Assembly (NCBI RefSeq): GCF_933775445.1
Contig: NW_026089441.1
Span: 124,001-188,000 of the forward strand
Source: Argentina anserina
Taxonomy: Eukaryota; Streptophyta; Magnoliopsida; Rosales; Rosaceae
DNA: 64,000 nucleotides
Direction of reading: 5' to 3'
Part shown: positions 61,341-64,000 of the stretch, piece after piece
Numbering within the stretch: the stretch's first letter is position 1
Layout of the letters: each line of letters starts with the position of its first letter
Position numbers and translations under genes: made by a program
The notes under the pieces: model-generated
Databases searched by the model: none
Seen by the model: only the letters and a program-made list of their open reading frames with translations
Told to the model about the DNA's origin: nothing

Positions 61341-64000
61341 AGATACTTAAACGAGAAATGAAAAGATACACAATTGGAATAGTAATGATACGCAATCGAT
61401 GTAAAGATACTCAGTTTGAAAGAAACACACTCCCACACTTGCAAAACTCTCAAATACAATAGAAACTCGCATCAGAAACCTTACAGAAAGATACTCAAAC
61501 GAGAAATGAAAACATACACAATTGGAATAGTAAAGATACGCAAACGATGTAAAGATACACAATTGGAATAGTAAAGATACGCAAACGATGTAAAGATACT
61601 CAGTTTGAAATAAACACACTCCCACACTCCCACACTTGCAAAACTCTCAAATTCAATAGAAACTCGCATCAGAAAGCCTTACAGAAAGATACTCAAACGA
61701 TAAATGAAAAGATAGACAATTGGAATAGTAAAGATACGCAAACGATGTAAAGATACACAATTGGAATAGTAAAGATACGCAAACGATGTAAAGATACTCA
61801 GTTTGAAAGAAACACACTCCCACACTTGCAAAACTCTCAAATACAATAGAAACTCGCATCAGAAGTCTTACAGAAAGATACTCAAACGAGAAATCAAAAG
61901 ATACAGAATTAGAATAGTAAAGATACGCAAACAATGTAATGATACACAATTGGAATAGTAAAGATACACAAACGATGTAAAGATACTCAGTTTGAAAGAA
62001 ACACACTCCCACACTTGCAAAACACTCAAATACAATAGAAACTCGCATCAGAAAGCCTTACAGAAAGATACTCAAACGAGAAATGAAAAGATAGACAATT
62101 AGAATAGTAAAGATACGCAATTGATGTAAAGATATTCAGTTTGAAAGAAACACACTCCCACACTTGCAAAACTCTCAAATACAATAGAAACTCGCATCAG
62201 AAACCCTTACAGAAAGATACTTAAACGAGAAATGAAAAGAGACACAATTGTAATAGTAAAAATACGCAATCGATGTAAAGATACTCAGTTTGAAAGAAAC
62301 ACACTCCCACACTTGCAAAACTCTCAAATACAATAGAAACTCGCATCAGAAGCCTTACAGAAAGATACTCAAACGAGAAACGAAAAGATACACAATTGGA
62401 ATAGTAAAGATACGCAAACGATGTAAAGATACACAATTGGAATAGTAAAGATACGCAAACGATGTAAAGATACTCAGTTTGAAAGAAACACAGTCCCACA
62501 GTTGAAAAACTCTCAAATTCAATAGAAACTCGCATCAGAAAGCCTTACAGTAAGATACTCAAACGAGAAATGAAAAGATACACAATTGGAATAGTAAAGA
62601 TACGCAATCGATGTAAAGATTCTCAGTTTGAAAGAAACACACTCCCACACTTGCAAAACTCTCAAATACAATAGAAACTGGCATCAGAAGCCTTACAAAA
62701 AGATACTCAAACGAGAAATGAAAAGATACAGAATTGGAATAGTAAAGATACGCAAACGATGTAGAGATACACAATTGGAATAGTAAAGATACGCAAACGA
62801 TGTAAAGATACTCAGTTTGAAAGAAACACACTCCCACACTTGCAAAACTCTCAAAATACAATAGAAACTCGCATCAGAAAGCCTTACAGAAATATACTCA
62901 AACGAGAAATGAAAAGATACACAATTGGAATAGTAAAGATACGCAAACGATGTAGAGATACACAATTGGAATAGTAAAGATACGCAAACGATGTAAAGAT
63001 ACTCAGTTTGAAAGAAACACACTCCCACACTTGCAAAACTCTCAAATTCAATAGAAACTCGCATCAGAAACCCTTACAGAAAGATACTTAAACGAGAAAT
63101 GAAAAGAGACACAATTGTAATAGTAAAGATACGCAATCGATGTAAAGATACTCAGTTTGAAAGAAACACACTCCCACACTTGCAAAACTCTCAAATACAA
63201 TAGAAACTCGCATCAGAAGCCTTACAGAAAGATACTCAAACGAGAAACGAAAAGATACACAATTGGAATAGTAAAGATACGCAAACGATGAAAAGATACA
63301 CAATTGGAATAGTAAAGATACGCAAACGATGTAAAGATACTCAGTTTGAAAGAAACACAGTCCCACAGTTGCAAAACTCTCAAATTCAATAGAAACTCGC
63401 ATCAGAAAGCCTTACAGTAAGATACTCAAACGAGAAATGAAAAGATAGACAATTGGAATAGTAAAGATACGCAATCGATGTAAACATACTCAGTTTGAAA
63501 GAAACACACTCCCACACTTGCAAAACTCTCAAATACAATAGAAACTCGCATCAGAAGTCTTACAGAAAGATACTCAAACGAGAAATCAAAAGATACAGAA
63601 TTAGAATAGTAAAGATACGCAAACAATGTAATGATACACAATTGGAATAGTAAAGATACACAAACGATGTAAAGATACTCAGTTTGAAAGAAACACACTC
63701 CCACACTTGCAAAACTCTCAAATACAATAGAAACTCGCATCAGAAAGCCTTACAGAAAGATACTCAAACGAGAAATGAAAAGATAGACAATTAGAATAGT
63801 AAAGATACGCAATTGATGTAAAGATATTCAGTTTGAAAGAAACACACTCCCACACTTGCAAAACTCTCAAATACAATAGAAACTCGCATCAGAAAGCCTT
63901 ACAGAAATATACTCAAACGAGAAATGAAAAGATACACAATTGGAATAGTAATGATACGCAATCGATGTAAAGATACTCAGTTTGAAAGAAACACACTCCC
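61341..64000. repeat. Right segment, diverged monomers with 867-bp and about 1.69-kb repeats
   Basis: Blocks at 62.2-62.55 and 63.09-63.42 kb align at 867 bp. They share AGAGACACAATTGTAATAG (62239, 63106), CACAGTCCCACAGTTG (about 62.49, 63.36 kb) and CCTTACAGTAAG (about 62.54, 63.41 kb). A second pair at about 61.89 and 63.58 kb shares GAGAAATCAAAAG with GATACAGAATTAG and CAAACAATGTAATG, about 1,692 bp apart. TCTCAAAATACAATAG near 62851 is a one-base insertion. The density of private changes is higher than in the middle of the window. The segment ends inside a C module. Confidence 0.8.
61595..61750. repeat. Monomer with an 8-bp internal duplication in the core
   Basis: ACACTCCC is present twice in tandem (61616-61623 and 61624-61631) where all other monomers I read have it once. 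This is a simple replication-slippage insertion. Because it appears only once, it has not spread, which makes it a useful private marker. The right limit given is approximate. Confidence 0.85.

Larger units (their letters stand above)
1..64000. repeat. Satellite DNA array filling the whole window (148/189-bp monomers)
   Basis: Every stretch I read belongs to the same head-to-tail tandem repeat, with no inversion and no unrelated insertion. The monomer starts at GATACTCAGTTTGAAAG and runs through ACACTCCCACACTTGC, AAAACTCTCAAATACAATAG, AAACTCGCATCAG and CCTTACAG, then three short GATAC modules. Sizes are 148/149 bp (one 41-bp M-N module) or 189/190 bp (two). From the consensus, G+C is about 35% and the + strand is about 47% A, 20% C, 18% T and 15% G. 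The window opens inside an L module and closes inside a C module, so the array is longer than the window. Large homogenised arrays with nested periodicity are typical of eukaryotic heterochromatin. I do not recognise the family. Centromeric, pericentromeric and other locations are all possible, and nothing here decides between them. Confidence 0.98.

Noticed and set aside
1..64000. CRISPR array.
   Set aside because: The full 148-190 bp unit is conserved, with no unique spacers between short repeats and no cas genes.
1..64000. Retrotransposon, DNA transposon or LTR remnants inside the array.
   Set aside because: I looked for any break in the monomer register and found only module gains and losses, a 15-bp deletion, an 8-bp duplication and one-base indels. 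There is no target-site duplication, poly-A tail or terminal repeat.
1..64000. Telomeric or simple-sequence repeat tract.
   Set aside because: There are no TTAGG, TTAGGG or TTTAGGG runs and no microsatellite longer than a few units. The shortest true period is the 41-bp module.
1..64000. One giant repetitive protein gene (such as an adhesin or silk) with 63-residue repeats.
   Set aside because: Most units are 148, 149 or 190 bp, which shift frame, and stops occur every one to four monomers in all frames. A coding repeat would keep its period divisible by three.

Overview
The whole 64,000-base window is one uninterrupted, head-to-tail satellite DNA array. I find no gene, RNA gene, transposon, CRISPR array, telomere repeat or unique sequence on either strand. 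The array enters the window in mid-monomer at base 1 and leaves in mid-monomer at base 64000, so neither edge is visible. A tandem array of this size, with nested higher-order repeats and homogenised copies, is typical of eukaryotic constitutive heterochromatin (centromeric, pericentromeric, subtelomeric or sex-chromosome satellites). I do not recognise the family and cannot name the organism. The consensus is about 35% G+C and very lopsided by strand: about 47% A against 18% T on the + strand.

The monomer has four modules, all beginning with GATAC: C (84-85 bp), L (23 bp), M (22 bp) and N (19 bp). A short monomer is C-L-M-N (148 or 149 bp). A long monomer carries a second M-N pair of 41 bp (189 or 190 bp). 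Three monomers carry three M-N pairs (230-231 bp), and four have lost 15 bp of the C/L junction (134 bp). The extra base in 149- and 190-bp forms is a one-base difference in C, where CAGAAGCC becomes CAGAAACCC or CAGAAAGCC. Dividing the window by the mean size gives roughly 380 monomers.

Monomer subtypes are ordered. A 149+189 dimer (338 bp) and a 149+189+190 trimer (528 bp) recur throughout the left two thirds. Above these sits a longer cassette of diagnostic variant monomers with 12 marker sites between 8.1 and 40.2 kb, 1.7 to 4.2 kb apart. Above that are segmental tandem duplications with periods of about 2,408 bp (1.5-6.3 kb), 2,498 bp (6.1-11.2 kb), 2,596 bp (10.6-16.9 kb), 4,140/4,099 bp (16.5-24.8 kb), 528/718 bp (24.8-26.1 kb), 949 bp (27.4-29.3 kb), 2,028 bp (29.4-33.6 kb, third copy to 35.6 kb), 1,690 bp (37.9-41.3 kb) and 1,244 bp (41.3-43.1 kb). 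From 45.4 to 64 kb the array is more diverged: runs of short monomers, local variants and a mosaic of interleaved duplications (1,202, 3,379, 4,243/4,392, 4,395, 3,315 and 867 bp).

The picture is an array evolving by in-register unequal exchange at several scales, plus gain and loss of the 41-bp module. Minus-strand open frames (up to 230 codons) are by-products of a T-rich strand and of the 189-bp period being divisible by three. I do not call any as a gene. All comparisons were made by eye; identity figures, copy counts and ages need computation.
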